This document shows, in pieces, positions 1 through 6,058 of a stretch of 9,438 nt of DNA (position 1 is the stretch's first letter; every line of letters begins with the position of its first letter). Under the pieces are notes generated by a model. The model ran no database searches and had not been told where the DNA came from. It saw only the letters and a program-made list of their open reading frames with translations. The DNA is from Deltaproteobacteria bacterium RIFCSPLOWO2_12_FULL_60_16. GTDB taxonomy: Bacteria > Desulfobacterota > Binatia > UBA9968. The position numbers and the translations under genes are program-made. Location of the stretch: assembly GCA_001798565.1 (NCBI GenBank), contig MGSR01000181.1:1-9438 (forward strand). The letters are read 5' to 3'.

Positions 1-185
1 TGGATCGCCTTTTGGGCCTCGGCCCCCGAGCTCATCTCCACGAAGCCGAAGCCGCGTGACTGGCCGGTGAATTTATCCGAGATCACCTTGGCCGATTCCA
101 CGGTCCCGTGGGCCGCGAATAGTTCTTGCAGCTGCCCTTCCGTCGCCGAATAGGGCAATCCGCCTACATACAGTTTGTTACTCAT
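1..185 (-). CDS. RRM-domain RNA-binding protein, C-terminal part cut by window edge
   Basis: This is the first 61 codons of a small single-RRM RNA-binding protein of the type found in cyanobacteria, Desulfobacterota and related groups. Both signature strands are visible: RNP2 as LYVGGL (residues 5-10) and RNP1 as RGFGFVEM (44-51), with their aromatic RNA-stacking residues Y6, F46 and F48. Between them is the usual helix 1 (EGQLQELFAAHG) and the strand-2 segment with DKFTGQSRG. The ATG at 185 is preceded by a strong Shine-Dalgarno (AAGGAGGAG) about 4 nt away, so the start is secure. Family members bind single-stranded RNA and several are cold-induced; the RNA target here is unknown. The gene appears to be transcribed from its own promoter at 390-418 with a long leader. 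The usual glycine-rich or basic tail would lie outside the window. Confidence 0.93.
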   Translation of the reverse strand, partial: MSNKLYVGGLPYSATEGQLQELFAAHGTVESAKVISDKFTGQSRGFGFVEMSSGAEAQKAI

Positions 186-330
186 GTTCTCCTCCTTATA
201 AGAGAATGTTGGTGTCTTTGACCCTGAGAAGCTGACCGCTAATGGGAGCAGAACATGGGGAACTTAAAGACTGGAACCACGCTCTGGTCGGTTTATCCTT
301 TAGGTATCGTTTCGCAAGGAGAGACTGACT

Positions 331-369
331 GGGCCTTCAACCTTTGTCTTTTCCTCTTTCAGAAGGCCC
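331..369 (-). other. Hairpin at the 5' end of the RRM gene leader
   Basis: GGGCCTTC (331-338) and GAAGGCCC (362-369) are perfect inverted repeats of 8 bp separated by 23 nt. No T-run follows on either strand, so this is not an intrinsic terminator. On the minus strand it lies about 15 nt after the predicted transcription start of the RRM gene, so it would form a stable stem near the 5' end of that leader. The rest of the gap (186-330) holds no ORF worth calling and no riboswitch class I recognise. Confidence 0.5.
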
Positions 370-389
370 TATACTGAAGAAGTAAAGCC

Positions 390-418
390 ACTCTACGTTG
401 TTTCAGTCCTTATGTCAA
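390..418 (-). promoter_or_regulatory. Sigma-70 type promoter for the RRM gene
   Basis: On the minus strand there is a perfect -35 box TTGACA (418-413), a 17-bp spacer and the -10 box TAGAGT (395-390, 4 of 6 matches). The -35 box overlaps the TGA stop codon (417-415) of the upstream cysteine-rich gene. Predicted transcription starts near 383, giving a leader of about 198 nt before the RRM start codon. Confidence 0.55.
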
Positions 419-669
419 CCCACCCCGACTTTTTTCTGTAACGCGAGTTTCCTGGCTAGGCGCTTGCGCTGTTTCAGGCAGCGGGACTGCTCCCCCGCAT
501 CCCGGCAGTCCAGGCACGATGGGCAGATCCATCCCCCGCACTCGCAGCGGCCCGCGGGCTTCTCGCCCAGGCCCGGTTTGGTCCTGAAAGAGAATTGACA
601 GCGGGCGCAGACGACCTGCGAGGCCGTTTCCAATATCTCAAAATCCTCAGCCGGCGCGATCCGCCGCAT
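415..669 (-). CDS. Small cysteine-rich zinc-ribbon-like protein (downstream part of interrupted gene)
   Basis: This 84-codon frame begins at ATG 669, with GGGAG about 6 nt upstream. An in-frame GTG at 690 would add seven residues but has no Shine-Dalgarno. It encodes seven cysteines spaced like a metal-binding knuckle: CxxC near the N-terminus, then CxCGGWxCPxCxxC, followed by a lysine/arginine-rich tail. Zn binding is inferred from that spacing; I cannot name a family. The same frame runs on upstream for 63 further codons to a better start at 858, interrupted only by one TAG at 763-765, so this may be the surviving 3' part of a longer gene. If translated alone it would keep the metal-binding half. 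Confidence 0.5.
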   Translation of the reverse strand: MRRIAPAEDFEILETASQVVCARCQFSFRTKPGLGEKPAGRCECGGWICPSCLDCRDAGEQSRCLKQRKRLARKLALQKKVGVG

Positions 670-858
670 GGTTTCTCCCTTGACAGCCACACGGTATTGA
701 AACGTCTGCTTGCTATTGGACTTTTCCAGCAGAGCCCCACCCGCAGTGAAGCACGTCTTAATCTACGTAACGCCTTCTATGCGCCCTTCGTACCCCGTCA
801 CTTTATGCCGGATCAGCGTTCCGTCTTGCAGTTTGCTTGGAGCCATTGTCTCTGACAT
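415..858 (-). pseudogene. Full-length cysteine-rich gene with one in-frame TAG at codon 32
   Basis: Reading the minus strand from ATG 858, which has GGGGAGG five to six nt upstream, gives 147 sense-length codons in one frame with a single TAG at 765-763. Residues 1-31 contain LIRHKVTGYEGRIEGVT. Right after the TAG the frame continues with IKTCFTAGG and SKQTFQYRVAVKGE, then MRRIAPAEDFEIL and the cysteine-rich zinc-ribbon-like tail (C84, C87, C105, C107, C112, C115, C118). Both sides of the stop look like one compact domain, with no frame change. A one-base change from AAG or CAG would create the TAG. Possible explanations are a recent nonsense mutation, a sequencing error, or UAG readthrough. 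ruvB in this window ends normally with TAG, which argues against general UAG reassignment. No function can be assigned. Confidence 0.6.
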
Positions 859-874
859 GTCATCCTCCCCGAGT

Positions 875-914
875 AAAAATAAAAAACCTCCGGCTCGTTT
901 AAAGCTCAGAGGTT
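875..914 (-). terminator. Intrinsic terminator-like hairpin with U-tract
   Basis: On the minus strand AACCTC (914-909) pairs with GAGGTT (890-885), with a further GCTT/GAGC pairing inside the loop, and is followed by a T-rich run TTTTTTATTTTT (886-875). It lies about 95 nt after the sigma gene stop and is the natural terminator for it. A candidate promoter (951-979) lies upstream of the hairpin and the next start codon (858) lies downstream, so it could also act as an attenuator in that gene's leader. No competing antiterminator pairing was obvious by eye. Confidence 0.6.
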
Positions 915-950
915 CGCCGAATTGAAAAGAAGCTCTAAAGGAACTGGTTC

Positions 951-979
951 ATCTTAGCACCCTTAACCCGGCCGGGCAA
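951..979 (-). promoter_or_regulatory. Candidate extended -10 promoter for the cysteine-rich gene
   Basis: On the minus strand there is TTGCCC (979-974), a 17-bp spacer ending in TGC, and TAAGAT (956-951). That gives 4 of 6 matches in each box plus an extended -10 TGN. Predicted initiation near 944 would give a leader of about 85 nt that contains the hairpin at 875-914. This is a by-eye match without statistical support. Confidence 0.4.
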
Positions 980-1009
980 ACAGGGCGCTTGCTTCGGCTA
1001 TTGACGGCC

Positions 1010-2593
1010 TCAAAGGGTGATAATTCTCTGTGGGTGGCGGAGCTTTCTCAGGGCCGCGGCCTCGATTTGCCGAATTCTTTCACGCGTGACGCAAAAAATT
1101 TTTCCCGTCTCCTCGAGCGTATAATCCGATTTCTCTCTGATACCAAAGCGCATACGGATGATTTTTTCCTCCCTAGGGCTGAGAGTCGCCAGGATTCTTC
1201 GCGTCTCCTCCTGAAGGTTGAGATCAAGAACCGCCTTCTCCGGGTCCGTCGAGCGCTCATCCTTGACTAGATCACCGAGGCAGGCCTCATCTCCGTCGCC
1301 TATCGGCGTTTCGAGAGAAAGCGGTTCTTTTACCAGGTTGGGAATCGGCTCGACCTTTTCTACCGGCATTCCCATCTCTGCGGCGATCTCCTCCAGGGTG
1401 GGCCGGCGGTTATGTTTGCGGTTGAGGTAAACGGCGGTTCGAGTAAATTTGGTAGCCAAGTCCACCATGTGGACCGGGATACGGATGGTGCGGGAATGAT
1501 CCGAAAGGGACCGGGTGATAGCCTGACGTATCCACCAGCTGGCATAAGTTGAAAACCTGAATCCGAGCCGGTGATTAAATTTGTCTACGGCCCTCATAAG
1601 GCCGAGGTTGCCTTCCTGGATTAGATCGAGCAACTGGAGGCCCCGGCCGCCGTACTTTTTCGCAATGGCCACAACGAGACGGAGATTGGCCTCGATGAAG
1701 TTCTTCTTGGCCAAGGCGACCTGCGCCCTTTGGTCAATAATGCTCTGAACCCTTCGGGCAATTTCCTGGGCAGCCATTCCCATCTCTCTCTCGATGGCTT
1801 GAATCGCTGCCCTTTTTGCTTTTCCTCCCGTTTTCTGTTCCAGTTCCTTGAGCCTCTCGTAGGTCCGATTATGGGATTCAATAATAATTTCGATCTGGCC
1901 GCGGTTAAGTCGCAGGCCCTTCACTGCGAGGGCAATTTTTTCTCTCTGCCGGATCAGTTTTTTATCGAGCCGCTCCCGATGCCCTGGACTTATTCGCTTC
2001 TCCAGTTGCCGGACCGTGTTTTCATAACCGCCGGCCAGATACTGGAGCTTTCTCATTTGCGTCCGAAAATGAGTTGTGAGAGTTTTTTCGTCTACCAGGA
2101 TATTAGCCGATGTCTCGTCCGGATCCCTCGCCACATCGCGCACATTTACGAGTCCGGTAGCGACCTTTTTCCCGAGATCGATGGCGCAACGGAGCGCGAG
2201 AAGGGACGATAAAGCCTCTGTGGCGATCTGGGCCTCACCCTCCTCGATCTTCTGGGCCAGGGTAATTTCTTGCTCGCGAGTCAAGAGGGGGATGGATCCC
2301 AGCTCCCGGAGATATAGAAAAACCGGATTTCTTGCCTTCTCTGAAAGGCCGTTCTCAAGGTCCGCGTCCGCCACTTCCTCATCCGCCGCTTCCTCTAGAG
2401 GATTTTCCGGATTGAGCAGTTGATCAGGGTCCCAGCTAGCTTCCCGAGACGGCTCCGGCAAATCAATATCCGGCGAATCCTCTACCTCCTGCGGTAAAAG
2501 GCCGGGTTCTCCCCGATCAATGGGATTGTTGTAACGCATATGCAAGTGCAAGTATTGTAGGCTTACTTGAAGTACTTCAGTTAGCCTCGGCAT
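1010..2593 (-). CDS. rpoD: RpoD-family sigma-70 factor
   Basis: This 527-aa sigma factor directs RNA polymerase to -10/-35 promoters. Region 1.2 is at about 84-122 ([21 protein letters not shown]). A long helical non-conserved region follows (about 123-290), which separates RpoD types from the shorter RpoS. Region 2 is at 295-376, including [29 protein letters not shown] and the -10-reading segment [15 protein letters not shown]. Region 3 spans 377-445 with the ETPIGDGDE finger, and region 4 spans 462-522 with [19 protein letters not shown]. The N-terminus is acidic and too short for a full region 1.1. ATG 2593 has a weak AGGG; ATG 2539 (residue 19) is the alternative. The gene is not beside dnaG, lies divergent from a helix-turn-helix gene, and has C501 where most RpoD proteins have Asp. 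It could be the primary factor or a group 2 paralogue. Confidence 0.9.
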   Translation of the reverse strand: MPRLTEVLQVSLQYLHLHMRYNNPIDRGEPGLLPQEVEDSPDIDLPEPSREASWDPDQLLNPENPLEEAADEEVADADLENGLSEKARNPVFLYLRELGSIPLLTREQEITLAQKIEEGEAQIATEALSSLLALRCAIDLGKKVATGLVNVRDVARDPDETSANILVDEKTLTTHFRTQMRKLQYLAGGYENTVRQLEKRISPGHRERLDKKLIRQREKIALAVKGLRLNRGQIEIIIESHNRTYERLKELEQKTGGKAKRAAIQAIEREMGMAAQEIARRVQSIIDQRAQVALAKKNFIEANLRLVVAIAKKYGGRGLQLLDLIQEGNLGLMRAVDKFNHRLGFRFSTYASWWIRQAITRSLSDHSRTIRIPVHMVDLATKFTRTAVYLNRKHNRRPTLEEIAAEMGMPVEKVEPIPNLVKEPLSLETPIGDGDEACLGDLVKDERSTDPEKAVLDLNLQEETRRILATLSPREEKIIRMRFGIREKSDYTLEETGKIFCVTRERIRQIEAAALRKLRHPQRIITL

Positions 2594-2624
2594 GAAACCC
2601 TATGCCTTGACAATGAATAAACCT

Positions 2625-2653
2625 ACACTAGATGAATTAACTCAAGTTGTCAA
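2625..2653 (-). promoter_or_regulatory. Promoter of the sigma factor gene
   Basis: On the minus strand a perfect TTGACA (2653-2648), a 17-bp spacer and TAGTGT (2630-2625, 3 of 6 matches) face the sigma gene. Initiation near 2618 would give a leader of about 25 nt to ATG 2593. The -35 box lies inside the tandem TCAAGTTG repeat, so a protein bound there would block it. Confidence 0.5.
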
Positions 2654-2657
2654 GTTG
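2642..2657. repeat. Tandem TCAAGTTG repeat, candidate operator
   Basis: TCAAGTTG occurs twice head to tail (2642-2649 and 2650-2657) in the AT-rich gap between the two divergent promoters. The short palindrome AACT-CA-AGTT (2639-2648) overlaps the first copy. The repeat covers the -35 box of the sigma promoter and ends 4 bp before the -35 box of the helix-turn-helix promoter. Binding by the neighbouring helix-turn-helix protein is inference from position. Confidence 0.4.
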
Positions 2658-2661
2658 AATA

Positions 2662-2690
2662 TTTACACACTCGATAAAATATAGTATAAA
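2662..2690 (+). promoter_or_regulatory. Promoter of the helix-turn-helix gene pair
   Basis: TTTACA (2662-2667), a 17-bp spacer and TATAAA (2685-2690) give 5 of 6 matches in both boxes, the best promoter match in the window. Initiation near 2697 gives a leader of about 28 nt to ATG 2725. It stands back to back with the sigma gene promoter, with only 8 bp between the two -35 boxes. Confidence 0.65.
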
Positions 2691-2724
2691 TAACCGAATT
2701 CAGTTAATCAAAGGCAGAAACATC

Positions 2725-3591
2725 ATGGAGATTAAAGAGCTAGTTAAACATCGGCTGGAACAACTAGGACGCGAGCAGAGGGAGCTGGCAGCGGCCGCAG
2801 AGGTGACAGAGTCTTATATCTCTCAGTTGCTGACCGGCAGGAAATCCCTTCCCGCACCCAATCGGTCAGACATTTATGAAAAGATCGAGGCGTTCTTGAA
2901 ACTTCCTACTGGAGAGCTGACAAAGCTGGCCGACGCACAGCGCAGAGAGGAGCTCAAGAGAAAGATCGAAGAACCCGCGACGCCTTTGTTTCAAGAGATC
3001 AGAGAACTGATTCTGCGCAAGTGCAAATCTGAGAAGACCCACCAACTGCGCGCTATCTTTCAAAAGGAACCCTTCGGCGAGATCGAGCGTCTCGTCACGC
3101 AGAAACTTTTGGACGTAGCCAAGGGAGTGGCCAAGGAAGAATGGAAAAACGAGGATTGGCTCCGGGTGGTCGCTCGGCTCAACCACAAAAGCTTCCAGGA
3201 GATGCGGGTAATCGTCATGGAGTTCCTGGATACCGATATCTTCAACTTGTCGGTACAAAACTTCGCCTATTTCCTGGAACCGCTCATTCAATCCTGGGAC
3301 ATCGATCCAGTGACCTTTGCTATGAAGGTCGTTTTGGCCCCTGAATTGGGCCGTGAAAGGATAAAGCAGTTTGAGTTCGTGGAAACGGACCTGGAACCAG
3401 CGGCAGGCGAGGAACCCGGGCTGAGAGAGTTCCTCCAGGACACCTCCTTGAGCGGAGACTTGACCCGGGATGAACTTGCATTTCTTAAGCGGCTGAGATT
3501 TAAGGATCGAAGGCCCGCGGCGCTTTACTACTACCGGGAATTGCAAAACTTAAGAGATCCTCTCCATTTCCAGACCAAGGGATGGAGGTAA
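2725..3591 (+). CDS. XRE-type helix-turn-helix protein with a long C-terminal domain
   Basis: This 288-aa protein begins with an XRE/Cro-like DNA-binding domain (about 5-62). The turn and recognition helix are at 24-38 (AAEVTESYISQLLTG), followed by the LPAPNRSDIYEKIEAFL helix. Residues 65-288 are charged and mostly helical by composition; I do not recognise a family there. There is no signal peptide, membrane segment or LexA-type protease signature. The start has AAGG about 10 nt upstream and a strong promoter at 2662-2690. It is divergent from the sigma gene and 12 nt ahead of the 104-aa gene, so local control of these genes, possibly including itself, is a reasonable inference. At 288 aa it is far longer than a typical antitoxin. 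Why an XRE regulator accompanies an RpoD-like sigma factor is unexplained. Confidence 0.8.
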   Translation: MEIKELVKHRLEQLGREQRELAAAAEVTESYISQLLTGRKSLPAPNRSDIYEKIEAFLKLPTGELTKLADAQRREELKRKIEEPATPLFQEIRELILRKCKSEKTHQLRAIFQKEPFGEIERLVTQKLLDVAKGVAKEEWKNEDWLRVVARLNHKSFQEMRVIVMEFLDTDIFNLSVQNFAYFLEPLIQSWDIDPVTFAMKVVLAPELGRERIKQFEFVETDLEPAAGEEPGLREFLQDTSLSGDLTRDELAFLKRLRFKDRRPAALYYYRELQNLRDPLHFQTKGWR

Positions 3592-3603
3592 AGGAGGCCC
3601 CCT

Positions 3604-3918
3604 ATGTACGAGTTAGATAAACGGTTGTTTGTGGGCATGAAAATCTCGGCGAAGCTGCAGAGGGAATTGGACAACTGTGCCCGCGGGACCGAGCACTACT
3701 TCAAAGCGGACAAGCCTGAGTCGCTCCAGATCGTAACCCTGCAGGAGGACAAGCTGATCGGGAGATTTCTGCGGGACGGGTTTCCTGTTAGTGACATCGA
3801 CAATGTCAGCCGCAATGTGCGCAGCATAGTGACGCTCATTACGCAGGGTTCTCGGATAGCGGAGGATTCCATTCAGATCTACGCCGACTGCACGGTTCGA
3901 CCCGCAAAAGCAAGCTAA
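3604..3918 (+). CDS. Conserved-looking 104-aa protein of unknown function
   Basis: This gene starts at ATG 3604 after a near-perfect Shine-Dalgarno (AAAGGAGG, about 7 nt away) and 12 nt after the stop of the helix-turn-helix gene, so the two are almost certainly cotranscribed. The protein is soluble, with no membrane segment. It opens with KRLFVGMKISAKLQREL (6-22) and has PESLQIVTLQ (38-47), then an alternating helix/strand segment up to IQIYA (90-94). The opening and the PESLQIVTL segment faintly recall the first half of 2H phosphoesterases (RLFVAI..., ENLHLTL), but the catalytic histidine would be absent and the second half is missing, so I do not assign that function. It may act with the helix-turn-helix protein. 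Confidence 0.75.
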   Translation: MYELDKRLFVGMKISAKLQRELDNCARGTEHYFKADKPESLQIVTLQEDKLIGRFLRDGFPVSDIDNVSRNVRSIVTLITQGSRIAEDSIQIYADCTVRPAKAS

Positions 3919-3986
3919 ACAACACCCGCCGGGCAGGTAGAGTCAAATAGGCGCCTTGACCTTCGCGTCGCCGTGGTGGGAAACCG

Positions 3987-4015
3987 TTTACCCAGAATGA
4001 GGATTGTGCTAGTTT
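3987..4015 (+). promoter_or_regulatory. Candidate promoter for the yebC-ruv operon
   Basis: In the 127-nt gap before yebC there is TTTACC (3987-3992), a 17-bp spacer and TAGTTT (4010-4015) preceded by TGC, an extended -10 feature. Matches are only 4 of 6 and 3 of 6, so this is tentative. No terminator with a T-run was seen between 3919 and 3986, so readthrough from the upstream pair remains possible. Confidence 0.35.
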
Positions 4016-4045
4016 AGCGGTCAGCAGAAGGAGTTCCTTGCCTGT

Positions 4046-4792
4046 ATGTCCGGTCATTCCAAATGGAGTTCCATCAAGCACAAAAAAGCGGCTAAGGACG
4101 CGAAGCGGGGAAAGCTCTTCACCAAGCTGATCAAGGAGATCACCGTGGCGGCGCGCATGGGCGGCGGCGACATCAACGCCAATCCGCGCCTGCGCACGGC
4201 GGTGCTGACGGCGCGGGCCGCGAGCATGCCTGGCGATAACATCGAGCGGGCGGTCAAAAAGGGCACGGGCGAGATCGAAGGCGTTACCTACGAGGAGATT
4301 CATTACGAAGGGTACGGTCCCGGAGGCGCCGCGATCATGGTGCAGGTCCTGACGGACAATAAGAACCGGACCGTTCAGGAGATCCGTCACCTCTTCGCCA
4401 AGCACGGAGGCAATCTGGGTGAGAACGGCTGTGTGGCCTGGATGTTCGACAAGAAGGGCTTGATCACGGTCGACAAAGTCAAGATCGAAGAGGACCGTTT
4501 AATCAGTCTGGCGCTCGATGCCGGCGCCGAGGACGTGCGCGAGGAGGGCGGGCTCTTTGAGATCGTCACGCGGCCGGAAGATTTCGGAAAGGTAAGGGAG
4601 CACTTGCAACGCCAAGGCGTTCCTGGCCTGGAGGGCCAGGTCACCATGATTCCGAAGAACACCGTGGCCCTGGCCGGCGCCTCCGCCGAGCAGATCCTCA
4701 AGCTCACGGAGGAGTTAGAGGACCACGATGACGTGCAGAGCGTGGCGGCGAACTTCGACATTCCGGACGAGCTCTTGGAAAAGGCCAGTTGA
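4046..4792 (+). CDS. yebC: YebC/TACO1 family protein
   Basis: This 248-aa protein matches the YebC family along its length: the invariant opening [23 protein letters not shown] (1-23 with gaps in identity), [19 protein letters not shown] (47-65), [12 protein letters not shown] (88-99), [14 protein letters not shown] (102-115) and [14 protein letters not shown] (121-134). It was long annotated as a transcription regulator; more recent work on the family links it to translation, easing ribosome stalling at proline-rich stretches. The conserved N-terminus fixes the start even though the GGAG Shine-Dalgarno is about 12 nt away, longer than usual. Its TGA stop overlaps the ruvC ATG by one base, so translation of the two is probably coupled. 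yebC beside ruvC is a common arrangement, which supports both assignments. Confidence 0.97.
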   Translation: MSGHSKWSSIKHKKAAKDAKRGKLFTKLIKEITVAARMGGGDINANPRLRTAVLTARAASMPGDNIERAVKKGTGEIEGVTYEEIHYEGYGPGGAAIMVQVLTDNKNRTVQEIRHLFAKHGGNLGENGCVAWMFDKKGLITVDKVKIEEDRLISLALDAGAEDVREEGGLFEIVTRPEDFGKVREHLQRQGVPGLEGQVTMIPKNTVALAGASAEQILKLTEELEDHDDVQSVAANFDIPDELLEKAS

Positions 4793-5382
4793 TGGGTATT
4801 CCACCGGGCTGCGACCGGGCGGCAGAATCGTCCAAAGAAAGCCGGAGAATACTGGGAATCGATCCCGGCACGGTCGCTACCGGTTGGGGGGTCGTGGAAA
4901 TGGCCGCAGGATCCCTCGTTCATGTGGCCCACGGCACCATCGGCTCGCCGGCAAGCCATGATCAGGCAAGCCGCTTGTCCCGTATCTACCGCGGTCTGCA
5001 AGAGGTCCTCGGCCGCTACCGGCCCCAGGGGATCAGCCTGGAGAAGGTATTTTTCGCCCGCAATCCCCAGAGCGCGCTGAAGCTGGGTCAGGCCAGGGGG
5101 GTGGCGTTGCTCGCCGCCGCGGAGAACCGCGTCGAGGTGCGCGAGTACAGCTCCGCTGAAATCAAACAGGCCGTCGCCGGGTACGGCCAGGCCACTAAAG
5201 AGCAGGTGCAGAAAATGGTGGGTTCTTTACTGCGCCTGTCGGGGAAAGTCCCCGCGGACGCCGCCGATGCCCTGGCCGCCGCCATCTGCGATCTCCATCA
5301 AAGCTCCTTTCATTCCCGCGTTATGGCGGCGATCCCTGACGCCGGGCGGGAGCCGCGGCGGTGGAAGAACGTTACTCGTTAA
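4792..5382 (+). CDS. ruvC: Crossover junction endodeoxyribonuclease RuvC
   Basis: RuvC is the Holliday-junction resolvase, a dimer that cuts two opposing strands at RuvAB-bound junctions. All four acidic catalytic residues are present: D24 in ILGIDPGT, E84 in ISLEKVFFARN, and D156 and D159 in PADAADALAAA. The basic junction-binding part RNPQSALKLGQARG follows E84. I chose ATG 4792, which overlaps the yebC stop; a TTG at 4789 is in frame one codon earlier. This gives about 17 extra residues before the catalytic core compared with E. coli RuvC, and there is no ATG, GTG or TTG closer to it. The last three codons and the TAA stop lie inside a heptad-repeat element (from 5371), so the C-terminal end may be recent. 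Length is 196 aa. Confidence 0.96.
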   Translation: MGIPPGCDRAAESSKESRRILGIDPGTVATGWGVVEMAAGSLVHVAHGTIGSPASHDQASRLSRIYRGLQEVLGRYRPQGISLEKVFFARNPQSALKLGQARGVALLAAAENRVEVREYSSAEIKQAVAGYGQATKEQVQKMVGSLLRLSGKVPADAADALAAAICDLHQSSFHSRVMAAIPDAGREPRRWKNVTR

Positions 5383-5467
5383 TGGTTAACAGTTATTCGT
5401 TATGACCTTGCCACTCCACCAGGATAGCCGCTTGCGAGTTAACGAGTAACCAGTAACGAATAACGAA
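5371..5467. repeat. Inverted heptad-periodic element (GTTANNN / NNNTAAC) between ruvC and ruvA
   Basis: GTTA occurs at 5371, 5378, 5385, 5392 and 5399, exactly every 7 nt. After a spacer of 37 nt, its reverse complement TAAC occurs at 5440, 5447, 5454 and 5461, again exactly every 7 nt. The arms are imperfectly complementary and could fold into a hairpin. The left arm contains the end and stop codon of ruvC; the right arm ends 3 nt before the ruvA ATG. No transposase and no clear target duplication are visible. The spacer 5403-5439 shows no ORF or other signal. Confidence 0.75.
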
Positions 5468-5469
5468 AA

Positions 5470-6054
5470 ATGATTGCCAAGATCAGCGGCACGCTGGAAC
5501 ATAAAGTGCCCGGCGAAGTGATCGTGGACGTGGCCGGAGTGGGCTACCAAATCCTCATCCCCCTTAATGTCTTCTATCGTTTGCCCGAGGTGGGCGGGAC
5601 GATCAGTCTTCACATACACACGCATCTGCGGGAGGACGCCTTGCAGCTCTTTGGTTTTATGGAGCAAGAGGAGAAACATATTTTTCTGCTCCTCAACGGC
5701 GTGGCCGGCATCGGTCCCAAGCTCGCGATCAATATCCTTTCCGGCATCCCGGTCGAGGAGCTGGCGCGCGCCCTCAAGGAAGGGGATCACCTCAAGCTGC
5801 TCTCGATTCCCGGGGTAGGCAAGAAGCTCGCGGAGCGGATGATCGTGGAGCTGAGGGATAAGATGCTCAGGGTGCCTTCGGCAGAGACCGGACGGGCCGA
5901 CGGCTCACAGTTGACGCGCGACGCGGTCTCGGCTCTGGTGAACCTCGGCTACCGGCAGGGAGAAGCGGAGAGGAGCGTGCGGGAGGTCGCCCGGCAGGGA
6001 GAAACAACGCTGGCAGAGGTATTGAAGGAGGCGCTGCGCAGGCTAAGTCAATAA
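5470..6054 (+). CDS. ruvA: Holliday junction branch migration protein RuvA
   Basis: RuvA forms a tetramer that holds the Holliday junction flat and loads RuvB. The 194-aa protein shows the standard three domains: an N-terminal OB fold (1 to about 63, MIAKISGTLEHK and VDVAGVGYQI), a domain with two helix-hairpin-helix motifs (GVAGIGPKLAINIL at 77-90 and IPGVGKKLAERM at 113-124), a flexible linker (about 133-148), and the small RuvB-binding domain III (149-194, DAVSALVNLGYRQGEAERSV). The family almost always begins M-I-(G/A)-x-(I/L)-x-G, so ATG 5470 is right. No Shine-Dalgarno precedes it: the upstream sequence is the right arm of the heptad repeat. Initiation may depend on its A-rich approach or on coupling to ruvC. 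Confidence 0.97.
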   Translation: MIAKISGTLEHKVPGEVIVDVAGVGYQILIPLNVFYRLPEVGGTISLHIHTHLREDALQLFGFMEQEEKHIFLLLNGVAGIGPKLAINILSGIPVEELARALKEGDHLKLLSIPGVGKKLAERMIVELRDKMLRVPSAETGRADGSQLTRDAVSALVNLGYRQGEAERSVREVARQGETTLAEVLKEALRRLSQ

Positions 6055-6058
6055 AGCA

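Noticed and set aside
331..369. Intrinsic terminator for the cysteine-rich gene
   Set aside because: The 8-bp stem is solid but no T-run follows on either strand, and a promoter for the RRM gene lies just upstream, so a leader hairpin fits better.
763..765. General reassignment of UAG to an amino acid
   Set aside because: ruvB ends at TAG at the normal family length with the next gene starting one base later, so UAG serves as a stop in this genome. Local readthrough remains possible.
398..855. Two small plus-strand frames (398-598, 595-855) opposite the cysteine-rich gene
   Set aside because: Neither has a Shine-Dalgarno, and the minus strand carries the coherent cysteine pattern and start signal.
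1730..2212. 160-codon plus-strand frame inside the sigma gene
   Set aside because: It lies opposite the helical non-conserved region and region 2 of the sigma factor and has no ribosome binding site or recognisable domain.
2866..3546. 226-codon minus-strand frame opposite the helix-turn-helix gene
   Set aside because: The plus-strand gene has a recognisable DNA-binding domain, a promoter and a ribosome binding site; the antisense frame has none.
2725..3918. Toxin-antitoxin pair (helix-turn-helix plus 104-aa protein)
   Set aside because: The first protein is 288 aa, much larger than typical XRE antitoxins, and the second shows no toxin motif. Gene order alone is too weak.
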